From Bradyrhizobium sp. SZCCT0148 (GTDB taxonomy: Bacteria > Pseudomonadota > Alphaproteobacteria > Rhizobiales > Xanthobacteraceae): DNA of 64,000 nucleotides. Positions within the stretch are counted from its first letter, which is position 1. Each line of letters opens with the position of its first letter. Where the stretch lies: the NCBI RefSeq assembly GCF_018129985.1, contig NZ_JAFCKT010000002.1:310001-374000 (forward strand). Direction: 5' to 3'. A program made the translations under genes and the position numbers. The notes beneath the pieces are model-generated. The model saw only the letters and a list, made by a program, of their open reading frames with translations, had not been told where the DNA came from and did no database searches. Below are positions 34,639 through 44,701 of this stretch, piece by piece.

Positions 34639-36345
34639 ATGGCTTCGACTTCTGCTGATACCTATAGCCCGTCGCGCGACGATTTCGCCGCGATGCTCGA
34701 CGAGTCTTTCGCAGGCGGCAACCTGCAGGAAAGCTCCGTCATCAAGGGCAAGGTGGTTGCAATTGAAAAGGACATGGCCGTCATCGACGTCGGCCTGAAG
34801 ACCGAGGGCCGCGTCGCCCTGCGTGAATTTTCCGGCCCCGGCCGTGAGTCCGACCTGAAGGTCGGCGACGAGGTCGAAGTGTTCCTCGATCGGATCGAGA
34901 ACGCGCTCGGCGAAGCCGTGCTGTCGCGCGACAAGGCGCGCCGCGAAGAGAGCTGGGGCAAGCTCGAGAAGGCCTTCCAGAACAACGAGAAGGTCAACGG
35001 CGTCATCTTCAACCAGGTCAAGGGCGGCTTCACCGTCGACCTCGACGGTGCCGTGGCCTTCCTGCCGCGCTCGCAGGTCGACATCCGTCCGATCCGCGAC
35101 GTTGCGCCGCTGATGAACAACTCGCAGCCGTTCCAGATCCTCAAGATGGACCGCCGCCGCGGCAACATCGTGGTGTCCCGCCGCACGGTTCTCGAAGAGA
35201 CCCGCGCCGAGCAGCGTCAGGAGCTGGTGCAGAACCTCGAAGAGGGTCAGGTCATCGACGGCGTGGTCAAGAACATCACCGATTACGGTGCGTTCGTTGA
35301 TCTCGGCGGCATCGACGGCCTGCTGCACGTCACCGACATCGCGTGGCGCCGCGTCAACCACCCGACCGAGGTGCTCTCGATCGGCCAGACCGTGAAGGTC
35401 AAGATCATCAAGATCAACCACGAGACGCACCGCATCTCGCTGGGCATGAAGCAGCTGCTGGACGATCCGTGGCAGGGCATCGAAGCCAAGTACCCGCTGG
35501 GTGCCCGCTTCACCGGTCGCGTCACCAACATCACCGACTACGGTGCGTTCGTCGAGCTCGAGCCGGGCATCGAAGGCCTGATCCACGTCTCCGAGATGTC
35601 GTGGACCAAGAAGAACATGCACCCCGGCAAGATCGTTTCGACCTCGCAGGAAGTCGAAGTGCAGGTGCTGGAAGTCGATTCCGTCAAGCGCCGCATTTCG
35701 CTCGGCCTCAAGCAGACCATGCGCAACCCTTGGGAGGTCTTCGTCGAAGGTCACCCGACCGGTTCGACGGTCGAGGGCGAGGTCAAGAACAAGACCGAGT
35801 TCGGTCTGTTCCTGGGTCTCGAAGGCGACGTCGACGGCATGGTCCATCTCTCCGACCTCGACTGGAAGCTTCCGGGCGAGCAGGTGATCGACAACTACAA
35901 GAAGGGCGACATGGTGAAGGCCGTGGTGCTCGATGTGGACGTCGAGAAGGAGCGCATCTCGCTCGGCATCAAGCAGCTCGAAGGCGACCCCTTCGCCGAG
36001 CCGGGCGATGTCAAGAAGGGCGCAGTCGTGACCTGCGAAGTGCTCGAAGTGAAGGAGAGCGGTATCGAGGTGAAGATCGCCGGTACCGACTTCACCACCT
36101 TCGTCAAGCGCTCGGAGCTCGCCCGTGACCGCAACGACCAGCGCGCCGAACGCTTTGCCGTCGGTGAGAAGGTCGATGCCCGCGTGATCCAGTTCGACAA
36201 GAAGGCCCGCAAGGTCCAGGTGTCGATCAAGGCGCTCGAAGTTGCCGAAGAGAAGGAAGCCATCGCGCAGTACGGCTCCTCCGATTCGGGAGCAACGCTC
36301 GGCGACATCCTGGGCACCGCGCTCAAGAACCGCGACAGCAAGTAA
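34639..36345 (+). CDS. rpsA: 30S ribosomal protein S1
   Basis: 568 residues from ATG 34639 (MASTSADTYSPSRDDF), with GGAGAA upstream. Six S1/OB domains are visible, such as VIKGKVVAIEKDMAVIDVGLKTEG, VIDGVVKNITDYGAFVDLGGIDGL, ARFTGRVTNITDYGAFVELEPG and EGEVKNKTEFGLFLGLEGDVDG. It helps bring mRNA to the ribosome. The 266-bp gap after cmk may hold a separate promoter, and a strong terminator follows. Confidence 0.97.
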   Translation: MASTSADTYSPSRDDFAAMLDESFAGGNLQESSVIKGKVVAIEKDMAVIDVGLKTEGRVALREFSGPGRESDLKVGDEVEVFLDRIENALGEAVLSRDKARREESWGKLEKAFQNNEKVNGVIFNQVKGGFTVDLDGAVAFLPRSQVDIRPIRDVAPLMNNSQPFQILKMDRRRGNIVVSRRTVLEETRAEQRQELVQNLEEGQVIDGVVKNITDYGAFVDLGGIDGLLHVTDIAWRRVNHPTEVLSIGQTVKVKIIKINHETHRISLGMKQLLDDPWQGIEAKYPLGARFTGRVTNITDYGAFVELEPGIEGLIHVSEMSWTKKNMHPGKIVSTSQEVEVQVLEVDSVKRRISLGLKQTMRNPWEVFVEGHPTGSTVEGEVKNKTEFGLFLGLEGDVDGMVHLSDLDWKLPGEQVIDNYKKGDMVKAVVLDVDVEKERISLGIKQLEGDPFAEPGDVKKGAVVTCEVLEVKESGIEVKIAGTDFTTFVKRSELARDRNDQRAERFAVGEKVDARVIQFDKKARKVQVSIKALEVAEEKEAIAQYGSSDSGATLGDILGTALKNRDSK

Positions 36346-36370
36346 GCGAAACGCATTTCGCTGCATCGAA

Positions 36371-36396
36371 GCCCCGGCGCGAGCCGGGGCTTTTTT
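36371..36396 (+). terminator. Rho-independent terminator of rpsA
   Basis: GCCCCGGC-gcga-GCCGGGGC followed by TTTTTT, 25 bp after the rpsA stop. A textbook terminator. Confidence 0.95.
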
Positions 36397-36629
36397 GTTG
36401 TGCCATGCTCCGCTGTCGTCCCGAAGCGCGAGCCCGGGACCCATAGACACAGGATCGAGATTGGCGAGCCTGCGTGGTTGCCAACGCGCGCGGGATTTGG
36501 CGACGTACTTGGCCGAGTGGCCGCAGGCCTTGTTTTCTTCAAATTACGCCGCAATTGATGTATCCAGATAAGCCGTTGGTCACGCTGTGAGGGCACAACG
36601 CGTCCGGCCTTTCATTTGGAGATATCTCG

Positions 36630-37610
36630 ATGTCGCTCGATTCGGACATCATCGTCGATCGCCGCAGGATCCGCCGCAAGCTGACGTTCTGGCGCGTGAT
36701 GGCTGCGCTGATCGCGATCGCGGCGATTGCGAGCTTTGCGCTGATCGCGACACCCGGCGCGCGCGGCACCTTCGCCTCCGCCGGCTCGATCGCGCGGGTC
36801 CAGATCGAGGGCCTGATCCGCAGCGATTCCGATCGTACGCAGGCGCTGGAGCGGCTGGAGAATTCGCAGGCCGCGGCCGTCATCGTTCACATCAACTCGC
36901 CGGGTGGCACCACCGCCGGCTCCGAGCAGCTCTACGATTCGCTCGTCCGGCTCAAGGCGAAGAAGCCGCTGGTCGTGGTGGTCGAGGGCCTGGCTGCCTC
37001 GGGGGGCTACATCACGGCGATTGCCAGCGACCACATCATCGCCCAGCAGAGCTCGCTGGTCGGGTCAATCGGCGTGCTGTTCCAATATCCCAACGTCAGC
37101 GAGCTGCTGAAGACCATCGGCGTCAAGGTCGAGGAGGTGAAATCGTCGCCGCTGAAGGCCGCGCCCAACGGTTTCGAGCCGACCAGCCCCGAAGCGCGGG
37201 CTGCCCTCGATGCGCTGGTGAAGGATTCCTACGCCTGGTTCAAGGGGCTGGTGAAGGAACGGCGTGGCATGGATGACACGCAGCTCGAGAAAGTGGCTGA
37301 TGGCCGCGTCTTCACCGGACGCCAGGCGATCGATCTCAAGCTGATCGATCAGATCGGCGACGAGAAGACGGCGGTGACCTGGCTGGTCGAGCAGAAGAGC
37401 GTCAAGAAGGGTCTTTCGGTGCGCGACTACAAGCTCCAGCCGCGCTTTGGCGATCTGCCGTTCCTCAAGACGGCGGCTGCCGTTACGCTGGAAGCGCTTG
37501 GTTTGGGCTCGATTGCGCATCAAATCGGCCAAACCGGCGTCGCGCAGGCGGTCGATCGGTTCGGAATGGATGGAATGCTCGCCCTGTGGCAACCGGCCGC
37601 CTCGAATTGA
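36630..37610 (+). CDS. sppA: Signal peptide peptidase SppA (short form)
   Basis: 326 residues with one N-terminal membrane helix (VMAALIAIAAIASFALIA). The serine nucleophile lies in VEGLAASGGYITAIASDHI, and a lysine general base is expected in the SPLKAAPNGF region. Substrate-binding INSPGGTTAGSEQ is present. It degrades released signal peptides in the membrane. The length is that of the single-domain alphaproteobacterial form. Confidence 0.93.
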   Translation: MSLDSDIIVDRRRIRRKLTFWRVMAALIAIAAIASFALIATPGARGTFASAGSIARVQIEGLIRSDSDRTQALERLENSQAAAVIVHINSPGGTTAGSEQLYDSLVRLKAKKPLVVVVEGLAASGGYITAIASDHIIAQQSSLVGSIGVLFQYPNVSELLKTIGVKVEEVKSSPLKAAPNGFEPTSPEARAALDALVKDSYAWFKGLVKERRGMDDTQLEKVADGRVFTGRQAIDLKLIDQIGDEKTAVTWLVEQKSVKKGLSVRDYKLQPRFGDLPFLKTAAAVTLEALGLGSIAHQIGQTGVAQAVDRFGMDGMLALWQPAASN

Positions 37611-37781
37611 CGGGGCTGGGCGAGCGCCTGATGGTTTTCCCGTCTGACGGGCATCGGGTCAGCCCGCTTTTTCGGCATTTGTCACGCATTTTCACGATAC
37701 TCAATCTTGATTTAGCGTCTTGACAGATCAAGGTATTTTCACGGAAATGGTCATCCGCACGCTCCCGGGTCCTATCTCTCG

Positions 37782-38087
37782 ATGATCAAATCCGAACTTG
37801 TTCAGCGTATCGCCGAGCACAACCCGCATCTGTACCAGCGGGATGTCGAGAACATTGTGAATGCGATTCTCGAAGAGATCGTAGCGGCGCTCGCGCGCGG
37901 TGACCGCGTCGAGCTGCGCGGCTTCGGTGCTTTCTCGGTCAAGCATCGCCCTGCACGTGCCGGGCGCAATCCACGCACCGGCGCTCATGTGCCTGTCGAT
38001 CAGAAGAGCGTTCCGTTCTTCAAGACCGGCAAGGAAATGCGCGAGCGGCTGAACCGCGACCATCCGGATCCCGGCGCGCCCGACTGA
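37782..38087 (+). CDS. ihfB: Integration host factor beta subunit
   Basis: 101 residues. [33 protein letters not shown] and the DNA-binding arm [33 protein letters not shown] define HU/IHF beta. With IHF-alpha it bends DNA at promoters (especially sigma-54 promoters), replication and recombination sites. A short acidic tail (HPDPGAPD) ends the protein. Confidence 0.95.
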   Translation: MIKSELVQRIAEHNPHLYQRDVENIVNAILEEIVAALARGDRVELRGFGAFSVKHRPARAGRNPRTGAHVPVDQKSVPFFKTGKEMRERLNRDHPDPGAPD

Positions 38088-38160
38088 GGATGTCGACGTC
38101 GGAGTTTAACCGATAGCCGCATGATGCGGCCGCAAGCTTGATTCAAGACGAGCGATCGCG

Positions 38161-38553
38161 ATGAGAAAGTTCCTGACCGCGCTGATCGTGATTCCGCTGG
38201 GCCTGATCCTGGTGGCCTTCGCCGTTGCCAACCGCCACTTCGTCACGGTTTCGTTCGATCCCTTCATCGCGAACGATCCGTCCATGTCGGCGACGCTGCC
38301 GCTGTTCATGCTCCTGATCCTGGTCGCCGCCCTCGGCGTCTTCGCCGGCGGCTGTGCCGTCTGGCTCGGGCAGCGGCACTGGCGCCGCGCTGCGCGCCGC
38401 CACGAGGCGGATTCACGGGCTGCCAGGGTCGAACTGGCCGATTTGCGGGCCCAGGCGGCCGCAGCAAAGCCGGCTTCGCAGCGGCTTCCCGTTCCCTTTG
38501 GGGGCGGGCTTTACGGGCCCATCGGGCGAGACAAGCAGCGCGCGACGTTGTAG
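38161..38553 (+). CDS. LapA-domain (DUF1049) inner-membrane protein
   Basis: 130 residues. Two membrane helices (ALIVIPLGLILVAFAVAN and LPLFMLLILVAALGVFAGG) flank a short loop with VTVSFDPF, the LapA/YciS pattern. The C-terminus is basic and cytoplasmic. Relatives help assemble lipopolysaccharide machinery, but a role here is not shown. It lies 73 bp after ihfB, an association seen in many proteobacteria. Confidence 0.85.
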   Translation: MRKFLTALIVIPLGLILVAFAVANRHFVTVSFDPFIANDPSMSATLPLFMLLILVAALGVFAGGCAVWLGQRHWRRAARRHEADSRAARVELADLRAQAAAAKPASQRLPVPFGGGLYGPIGRDKQRATL

Positions 38554-38617
38554 AAGCGGCCCGACCGAAAACCCCGTTTTCCGGCCGCACCTTGCGGCCT
38601 CCCTTTGCTTTGAGCCC

Positions 38618-39277
38618 ATGTCCCTGCTCGTCAAAATCTGCGGTCTGACCACGCGCGAGACGCTTCAAACGGCGCTCGAGGCGGGTGCGGATATGGTGGG
38701 GTTCGTGTTCTTTCCGCCTTCGCCGCGGCATGTGTCGCTGGAGCTCGGCCGGGAGCTCGGACGCCAGGCGAAGGGGCGCGCGCTCAAGGTGGCGCTCACC
38801 GTCGATGCCGACGACGCGTCACTCGACAACATCATGGACGCGCTGTCGCCGGACATTTTCCAGCTGCACGGCAAGGAGAGCGTGGCGCGGCTGCGCGACA
38901 TCAAGCAGCGCTTTGGCCGCCCGGTGATGAAGGCGGTCCCGGTCGAGGTCGCTGCGGATCTTGCCGTGCTGCCCGGCTACACGGCGGTCGCCGACCGCAT
39001 CCTGTTCGACGCGCGACCACCGAAAGACGCGACGCGGCCCGGCGGCCTCGGTACGCCCTTTGATTGGCGCCTGCTCGGAAACCTCGAGCTCAAGCTACCG
39101 TATATGGTTTCAGGCGGCCTTCATGCGCAGAACGTCGCCGAGGCTCTTCGCGTCACCGGCGCGGGTGGCGTCGACGTGTCCTCCGGTGTCGAGAGCGCCC
39201 CCGGCGTGAAGGATCCCGAGATGATCAAGGCCTTCATTCGCGCCGCGCGCGCCAGCCAAGAGTTGAGTGTTCGATGA
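38618..39277 (+). CDS. trpF: Phosphoribosylanthranilate isomerase
   Basis: 219 residues from ATG 38618 ([14 protein letters not shown]). The active-site Cys is in KICGL and the Asp in the LTVDADDA region; IFQLHGKES and [15 protein letters not shown] (phosphate site) are typical. Third step of tryptophan synthesis. It overlaps trpB (ATGA), giving the compact trpF-trpB-trpA block. Confidence 0.95.
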   Translation: MSLLVKICGLTTRETLQTALEAGADMVGFVFFPPSPRHVSLELGRELGRQAKGRALKVALTVDADDASLDNIMDALSPDIFQLHGKESVARLRDIKQRFGRPVMKAVPVEVAADLAVLPGYTAVADRILFDARPPKDATRPGGLGTPFDWRLLGNLELKLPYMVSGGLHAQNVAEALRVTGAGGVDVSSGVESAPGVKDPEMIKAFIRAARASQELSVR

Positions 39278-40491
39278 ACATCGCCAAACCCAATTCCTAT
39301 CGCAGCGGCCCCGACGATCGCGGCCATTTCGGCATCTTCGGCGGCCGCTTCGTCGCCGAAACCCTGATGCCGCTGATCCTCGATCTGGAGAAGGCCTACA
39401 CCGAGGCCAAGGCCGATCCGGCGTTCCAGGCCGAGATGAACGGCTATCTCAAGAACTATGTCGGCCGGCCCTCGCCGCTGTATTTCGCCGAGCGCCTGAC
39501 CGAGCATCTCGGCGGCGCCAGGATCTATCTGAAGCGCGAAGAGCTCAACCACACCGGCTCGCACAAGGTGAACAACGTGCTCGGCCAGATCATGCTGGCG
39601 CGGCGCATGGGCAAGAAGCGCATCATCGCCGAAACCGGTGCCGGCCAGCACGGTGTCGCCACCGCGACGCTGTGCGCGCGCTTCGGGCTCGAATGCATCG
39701 TCTACATGGGCGCCGTCGACGTCGAGCGTCAGCAGCCCAACGTGATCCGCATGGAGATGCTGGGCGCCACGGTGATGCCGGTGCAGTCGGGCACGCGCAC
39801 GCTGAAGGACGCCATGAACGAGGCGCTGCGCGACTGGGTCACCAACGTGCACAACACCTTCTACTGCATCGGCACGGTCGCAGGCCCGCATCCCTATCCG
39901 ACACTGGTGCGCGACTTCCAGTCGATCATCGGCAACGAGACCAAGGCGCAGATGCAGGAGATCGAGGGCCGCCTGCCGGATTCGCTGGTCGCCTGCATCG
40001 GCGGCGGCTCGAATGCGATGGGCCTGTTCCACCCGTTCCTCGACGATCCCTCAGTCGAGATCTTCGGCGTCGAAGCCGCGGGTCATGGACTGACGCAACT
40101 CCACGCGGCCTCGATCGCGGGCGGCCGTCCCGGCGTGCTGCACGGCAACCGCACCTATCTGCTGATGGATGCCGACGGCCAGATCCAGGACGCGCATTCG
40201 ATCTCCGCCGGCCTCGACTATCCCGGCATCGGCCCCGAGCATTCCTGGCTGCACGAGGTCGGCCGCGTGAACTATCTTTCCGCGACCGATGATGAAGCGC
40301 TCGCCGCGTTCCAGCTGCTGTCGAAGCTGGAAGGCATCATCCCCGCGCTCGAACCCGCGCACGCCATCGCCAAGGTGTTGGAGCTCGCGCCGAAGCGGCC
40401 GAGAGATCACCTGATGGTCGTCAACCTCTCCGGCCGCGGCGACAAGGACGTCCCGCAGGTCGGCGACATCCTGAGGGGCAAGAGCAAGTGA
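39274..40491 (+). CDS. trpB: Tryptophan synthase beta chain
   Basis: 405 residues from ATG 39274. The PLP lysine is in [11 protein letters not shown]; the phosphate loop is [22 protein letters not shown] is the catalytic Glu region. It condenses indole and serine. Overlaps trpF and trpA by 4 bp. Confidence 0.97.
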   Translation: MNIAKPNSYRSGPDDRGHFGIFGGRFVAETLMPLILDLEKAYTEAKADPAFQAEMNGYLKNYVGRPSPLYFAERLTEHLGGARIYLKREELNHTGSHKVNNVLGQIMLARRMGKKRIIAETGAGQHGVATATLCARFGLECIVYMGAVDVERQQPNVIRMEMLGATVMPVQSGTRTLKDAMNEALRDWVTNVHNTFYCIGTVAGPHPYPTLVRDFQSIIGNETKAQMQEIEGRLPDSLVACIGGGSNAMGLFHPFLDDPSVEIFGVEAAGHGLTQLHAASIAGGRPGVLHGNRTYLLMDADGQIQDAHSISAGLDYPGIGPEHSWLHEVGRVNYLSATDDEALAAFQLLSKLEGIIPALEPAHAIAKVLELAPKRPRDHLMVVNLSGRGDKDVPQVGDILRGKSK

Positions 40492-41324
40492 CCACGCGTA
40501 TCGACACCCGTTTTGCCGAGCTCGCGAAACAAGGCCGCTCGGCCTTCGTCACCTTCCTGATGGCCGGCGATCCCGATCCCGCGACCTCGCTCGAGATCAT
40601 CAAGGCGCTGCCGAAATCGGGCGCCGACGTGATCGAGATCGGCATGCCCTTCACCGATCCGATGGCCGATGGTCCCTCGATCCAGGCTGCGGGCCTGCGC
40701 GCGCTCAAGGCCGGCATGACGCTGAAGAAGACGCTGGAGCTGGTGCGCGGCTTCCGCAAGGACGACAATGCGACGCCGATCGTGCTGATGGGCTATTACA
40801 ATCCGATCTACATCTACGGCGTCGACAAATTCCTGGTCGATGCCAAGAGCGCGGGCGTCGACGGCCTCATCATCGTCGACCTGCCGCCCGAGGAAGACAA
40901 CGAGCTCTGCCTGCCCGCGATGAAGGCCGGCCTCAACTTCATCCGCCTGGCCACGCCCACGACCGACGACAAGCGCCTGCCGGCCGTGCTCGCCAACACC
41001 TCTGGCTTCGTCTACTACGTCTCCATCACCGGCATCACCGGCGCTGCGACCGCGGATTCCTCGGCCGTGAGCGAGGCGGTTGCCCGCATCAAGCGGCACA
41101 CCAAGCTGCCGGTGTGCGTCGGCTTCGGCATCCGCACGCCGGAGACCGCGCGCGACATCGCCTCCCATGCCAACGGCGCCGTGGTCGGCACCGCGCTGGT
41201 CGATGCGCTCAGGAACAGCCTCGACGCCGAGGGACGGGCGACCGGCAAAACTGTCAACGCCGTGGCCGAGCTGACGGCGGCCCTGGCCCAAGGCGTCAGG
41301 GGCGCGCAACAGGCGGCGGAATAG
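40488..41324 (+). CDS. trpA: Tryptophan synthase alpha chain
   Basis: 278 residues from GTG 40488, overlapping the trpB stop (GTGA). Catalytic Glu is in [19 protein letters not shown] and Asp in [11 protein letters not shown]; the phosphate site is GFGIRTPE. It releases indole for TrpB through the tunnel of the complex. Confidence 0.97.
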   Translation: MTTRIDTRFAELAKQGRSAFVTFLMAGDPDPATSLEIIKALPKSGADVIEIGMPFTDPMADGPSIQAAGLRALKAGMTLKKTLELVRGFRKDDNATPIVLMGYYNPIYIYGVDKFLVDAKSAGVDGLIIVDLPPEEDNELCLPAMKAGLNFIRLATPTTDDKRLPAVLANTSGFVYYVSITGITGAATADSSAVSEAVARIKRHTKLPVCVGFGIRTPETARDIASHANGAVVGTALVDALRNSLDAEGRATGKTVNAVAELTAALAQGVRGAQQAAE

Positions 41325-41353
41325 GCCATAATTCCGCTCTGGCCCTTTAGTTT

Positions 41354-41402
41354 GAGCATGATCTTGTCGGAAAACCGCGTCACACTTTTCCGGATCATGC
41401 TC
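41354..41402. repeat. Palindromic repeat between trpA and accD
   Basis: GAGCATGATC (41354-41363) and GATCATGCTC (41393-41402) are exact complements around a CGGAAAACCG...TTTTCCG core. I recognise this as a common dispersed repeat in bradyrhizobial genomes. It may also slow or end transcription. Confidence 0.8.
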
Positions 41403-41498
41403 TAAGGCGGGCGACACGGCGGCTTGCCGGGCAGCGGCCCGGTCGCCATATATCCCTTCAGGCGATCCGCGAGGCGGGTTCGCACATCGGAGCAAACC

Positions 41499-42440
41499 AT
41501 GAACTGGCTTACCAACGTGGTCCGGCCGAAGATCCGCAACATGCTGCGGCGGGAGACGCCGGAGAACCTGTGGATCAAGTGCCCGGATTCCGGACAGCTC
41601 GTGTTCTACAAGGACGTCGAGGCCAACCAGTTCGTCATCCCCGGCTCGAACTACCACATGCGCATGGGCGCGGTGGCGCGTCTGAAGTCGATCTTCGACA
41701 ACGAGACCTGGTACGACGTCGCGCTGCCCGAGGTTACGCCCGATCCGCTCAAGTTCCGTGATGAGAAGAAATACGTCGACCGCATCAAGGATGCGCGCGC
41801 CCGAACCAACCTGAACGACGCGGTCAAGGTCGGCTACGGCAAGCTCGAAGGCTCCGCCGTCGTCGTCGCCGTGCAGGATTTCGACTTCATGGGCGGCTCG
41901 CTCGGCATGGCCGCGGGCGAAGCCCTCGTGCGCGGGCTCGAGCTCGCGGTCGAGAAGAAGTCGCCGTTCATCGTGTTTGCGGCGTCAGGTGGCGCGCGCA
42001 TGCAGGAAGGCATCCTGTCGCTGATGCAGATGCCGCGCACGACCGTTGCGGTGCAGATGCTGCGCGAAGCCAAGCTGCCCTATATCGTCGTGCTGACCAA
42101 TCCGACCACCGGCGGCGTCACCGCCTCCTACGCGATGCTCGGAGACGTGCAGATCGCCGAGCCCGGCGCGCTGATCGGTTTTGCCGGCGCGCGCGTGATC
42201 GAGCAGACCATTCGCGAGAAGCTTCCGGAGGGCTTCCAGCGCGCCGAGTATCTCAAGGATCACGGCATGGTCGACATGGTCGTGCATCGCCACGAGCTGC
42301 GCCCGACCTTGGCGCGGCTCTGTCGCCTGCTGACCAGGGCTCCGGCGCAGGAGGGCGCGTCGAAGCCGATACAGGCCGTCACGAGCCCGGCTCAGATCGT
42401 ATCGGCGGCTGAAACGGCGCCGGCTGCGCCGCACGCGTGA
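41499..42440 (+). CDS. accD: Acetyl-CoA carboxylase carboxyltransferase beta subunit
   Basis: 313 residues from ATG 41499 ([16 protein letters not shown]). The carboxyltransferase core is intact ([59 protein letters not shown]). The N-terminal zinc ribbon is degenerate: only one of four cysteines remains ([19 protein letters not shown]). With AccA it makes malonyl-CoA. It is coupled to folC by a 4-bp overlap (GTGA). Confidence 0.96.
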   Translation: MNWLTNVVRPKIRNMLRRETPENLWIKCPDSGQLVFYKDVEANQFVIPGSNYHMRMGAVARLKSIFDNETWYDVALPEVTPDPLKFRDEKKYVDRIKDARARTNLNDAVKVGYGKLEGSAVVVAVQDFDFMGGSLGMAAGEALVRGLELAVEKKSPFIVFAASGGARMQEGILSLMQMPRTTVAVQMLREAKLPYIVVLTNPTTGGVTASYAMLGDVQIAEPGALIGFAGARVIEQTIREKLPEGFQRAEYLKDHGMVDMVVHRHELRPTLARLCRLLTRAPAQEGASKPIQAVTSPAQIVSAAETAPAAPHA

Positions 42441-43780
42441 ACGCGTCCCCCGACAGCACGCAGACGCCGCTCGGTGAATTGATCGGGCGGCTGTCGGTCC
42501 TGCATCAGAAGCGTATCGACCTCGGGCTGGAGCGGATGCACCGCCTGCTCGAGCGGCTCGGCCATCCCGAACGCAAGCTGCCGCCGGTAATCCACATCGC
42601 CGGCACCAACGGCAAGGGATCGACGCTGGCCTACCTGCGCGCGACGCTGGAGGCCGCGGGCCTGCGTGTCCACGCCTATACTTCGCCCTATCTCGTCCGT
42701 ATCAATGAATGTTTCCGGCTCGGCCGCGCCGGCGGCGGCGTGCTGGTCGGTGACGACGAGTTGCGCGCCGCGCTGGAAGAGGTCGAGCGCGTCAATGCCG
42801 GTGAAGCCGCGACATTGTTCGAGCTGAAGACCGCCGCGGCGTTTCATCTGTTCGCGCAGAACCCGGCCGATGTCGTGCTGCTCGAAGTCGGCCTCGGCGG
42901 CCGGCTCGATTCGACCAACGTGGTCGACGCCCCTGCGGCCTGCGTGATCACGCCTGTCAGCATGGATCACATGGATTTTCTCGGGGACACCCTGACGTCG
43001 ATCGCCGGCGAGAAGGCCGCGATCATCAAGCGCGGCGTGCCCGTGATCTGCGCCGAGCAGGCGGGCGAGGCCATGGCGGTCATCGAGGCAGAGGCCAAGC
43101 GCATGCGCGCGCCATTGTTTGCGGCGAACGAGAGTTGGCACGTCAATGTCGAGCACGGTCGGCTGGTCTATTCCGACGACCGCGGCCTGATGGATCTCAC
43201 GGCGCCGCGGCTGTTCGGCCGCCACCAGTTCGACAATGCCGGACTTGCCATCGCAACGCTGCGCGTGCTTCCGAACTTCAAGGTCAACCACGCCGCATTC
43301 GAAGCCGGCATCGTCGGTGCCGAATGGCCGGCGCGGATGCAGCGCATCGCCTCGGGCGAGCTGCAGTCCTGGGGGCCGCAGGGCTCGGAGATCTGGCTCG
43401 ACGGGGGACATAATGCCGAAGGCGGCCGCGTCGCAGCAGCCGCGCTCGGCGACCTCGAAGAGCGGGTGTCGCGGCCACTGGTCGTCATCGCCGGCATGAT
43501 GGCCAACAAGGATGCGCCGGGCTTTCTCGCCAATTTTGCCGGACTCACCCGTCACATCATCGCGGTGCCGATCCCCGACGTCGAGAACGCAATGCCGGTC
43601 GATCGCCTCGCGGATGCCGCGCGTAGCCTCGGCATGCGCGTCGAGACTGTTGCAGGCGTCGAGGCCGCGCTGCGGGCGCTGTCGAAACTCGCCTATGAAG
43701 TCCCGCCGCGCATTTTGATTACCGGATCGCTCTATCTCGCCGGTCACGTGCTCGCCATCAACGGCACGCCGCCTGCATGA
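42437..43780 (+). CDS. folC: Dihydrofolate/folylpolyglutamate synthase
   Basis: 447 residues from GTG 42437. The P-loop is [17 protein letters not shown], the omega-loop region is [15 protein letters not shown], and [14 protein letters not shown] and LDGGHNAEG are Mur-ligase-type motifs. It joins glutamate to dihydropteroate and to folates. The accD-folC pair is conserved after trpFBA in alphaproteobacteria. Confidence 0.95.
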   Translation: MNASPDSTQTPLGELIGRLSVLHQKRIDLGLERMHRLLERLGHPERKLPPVIHIAGTNGKGSTLAYLRATLEAAGLRVHAYTSPYLVRINECFRLGRAGGGVLVGDDELRAALEEVERVNAGEAATLFELKTAAAFHLFAQNPADVVLLEVGLGGRLDSTNVVDAPAACVITPVSMDHMDFLGDTLTSIAGEKAAIIKRGVPVICAEQAGEAMAVIEAEAKRMRAPLFAANESWHVNVEHGRLVYSDDRGLMDLTAPRLFGRHQFDNAGLAIATLRVLPNFKVNHAAFEAGIVGAEWPARMQRIASGELQSWGPQGSEIWLDGGHNAEGGRVAAAALGDLEERVSRPLVVIAGMMANKDAPGFLANFAGLTRHIIAVPIPDVENAMPVDRLADAARSLGMRVETVAGVEAALRALSKLAYEVPPRILITGSLYLAGHVLAINGTPPA

Positions 43781-43789
43781 GCTTGCGTG

Positions 43790-43817
43790 TCCCGGACGCG
43801 CGAAGCGCGAGCCGGGA
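43790..43817. repeat. TCCCGG...CCGGGA palindromic repeat
   Basis: TCCCGG-acgcgcgaagcgcgag-CCGGGA right after folC. A related element with reversed arms (GTCCCGG...CCGGGAC) is at 53082-53127, and a partial copy is near 36417-36440. It is a dispersed intergenic repeat. Confidence 0.6.
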
Positions 43818-43891
43818 CCCGGAATGCCGCAACATGGGCCTCGGCTCTGCAGCGCATCACTGCGTCGGGCACGAGAGGAGAGACAACAACA

Positions 43892-44632
43892 ATGCGCTTT
43901 GCTGCCATTGCCGACGTCCACGGAAATTACCTTGCGCTGGAAGCTGTCCTCGCCGACATCCGCGCGCTTGACATCGCCGACATCGTCAATCTCGGCGATA
44001 TGCTGAGCGGGCCGCTCGACGCACGCCGCACCATCGAGATCCTGATGCGGCTCGACGCCGCGCACGTGCTCGGCAACCACGACCGCTATCTGCTCGACCG
44101 CCCGCCGGAAAAGATGGGCTCGTGGGACCGTCCCGCCTATGATGCGCTGGACGCCGCCCAGCTCGACTGGCTGCGCGCACATCCGAAGGCGCGTGTCTTC
44201 CGCGAGCAGGTCTTTCTTTGCCACGCGACGCCCGACAATGACGAGGTTTACTGGCTCGACACCGTGAATCCCGACGGCGTGGTGGCGCTGTCGCCGCTCG
44301 ATCGTATCGAGCGGCTCGCAGGAGACATCACGCAGTCGTTGATCCTTTGCGCTCATACCCATCTCGCGCGCGCCGTGCGCCTGCGTGATGGCCGGCTGAT
44401 CGTCAATCCCGGCAGCGTCGGCAGTCCCGGCTTTCGTGACAAGCATCCCTATCCGCATGTCGTCGAAGCCGGCACGCCGCATGCGCGCTATGCGATCCTC
44501 GAGCGCACAAATGATGCTTGGCAGGTGACGTTCCGCCACGTCGCGTATGATCACGAGGCGATGGCCGCGCTGGCCCGTCGCAACAATCAGCAGGAACTGG
44601 CGAACGCGCTGGCGACGGGGTGGATCAAGTAG
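43892..44632 (+). CDS. Metallophosphoesterase (YfcE/MJ0936-like)
   Basis: 246 residues from ATG 43892 (MRFAAIADVHGNYLALEAVL), with GAGGAG upstream. Metal ligands: ADVHGN, LGDMLSGP, LGNHDRYLL, and CAHTHLARAV with NPGSVGSPG. It has the calcineurin-like fold of small phosphodiesterases that cut cyclic or phosphodiester substrates; the true substrate is unknown. It follows folC by 111 bp that hold a palindromic repeat. Confidence 0.9.
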   Translation: MRFAAIADVHGNYLALEAVLADIRALDIADIVNLGDMLSGPLDARRTIEILMRLDAAHVLGNHDRYLLDRPPEKMGSWDRPAYDALDAAQLDWLRAHPKARVFREQVFLCHATPDNDEVYWLDTVNPDGVVALSPLDRIERLAGDITQSLILCAHTHLARAVRLRDGRLIVNPGSVGSPGFRDKHPYPHVVEAGTPHARYAILERTNDAWQVTFRHVAYDHEAMAALARRNNQQELANALATGWIK

Positions 44633-44636
44633 ATCT

Positions 44637-44695
44637 CTCGTGTCGCGGACAAGGCGCATCGCCGAAGAAGCGATGCGGTGCGTCCGGAGCACGAG
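44637..44695. terminator. Long hairpin between convergent genes
   Basis: Nested arms CTCGTG...CACGAG, GCGGAC...GTCCG and GCGCATCGC...GCGATGCG form a stem of over 20 bp between the stops of the phosphoesterase and DNA ligase genes. It could terminate both transcripts; no T-run is present. Confidence 0.5.
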
Positions 44696-44701
44696 CGCGG
44701 A

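Noticed and set aside
34369..36450. 693-codon minus-strand ORF
   Set aside because: It is an antisense shadow of rpsA; other long antisense frames (19937-22009, 8677-10137, 27288-28685, 32301-33602) were dismissed for the same reason.
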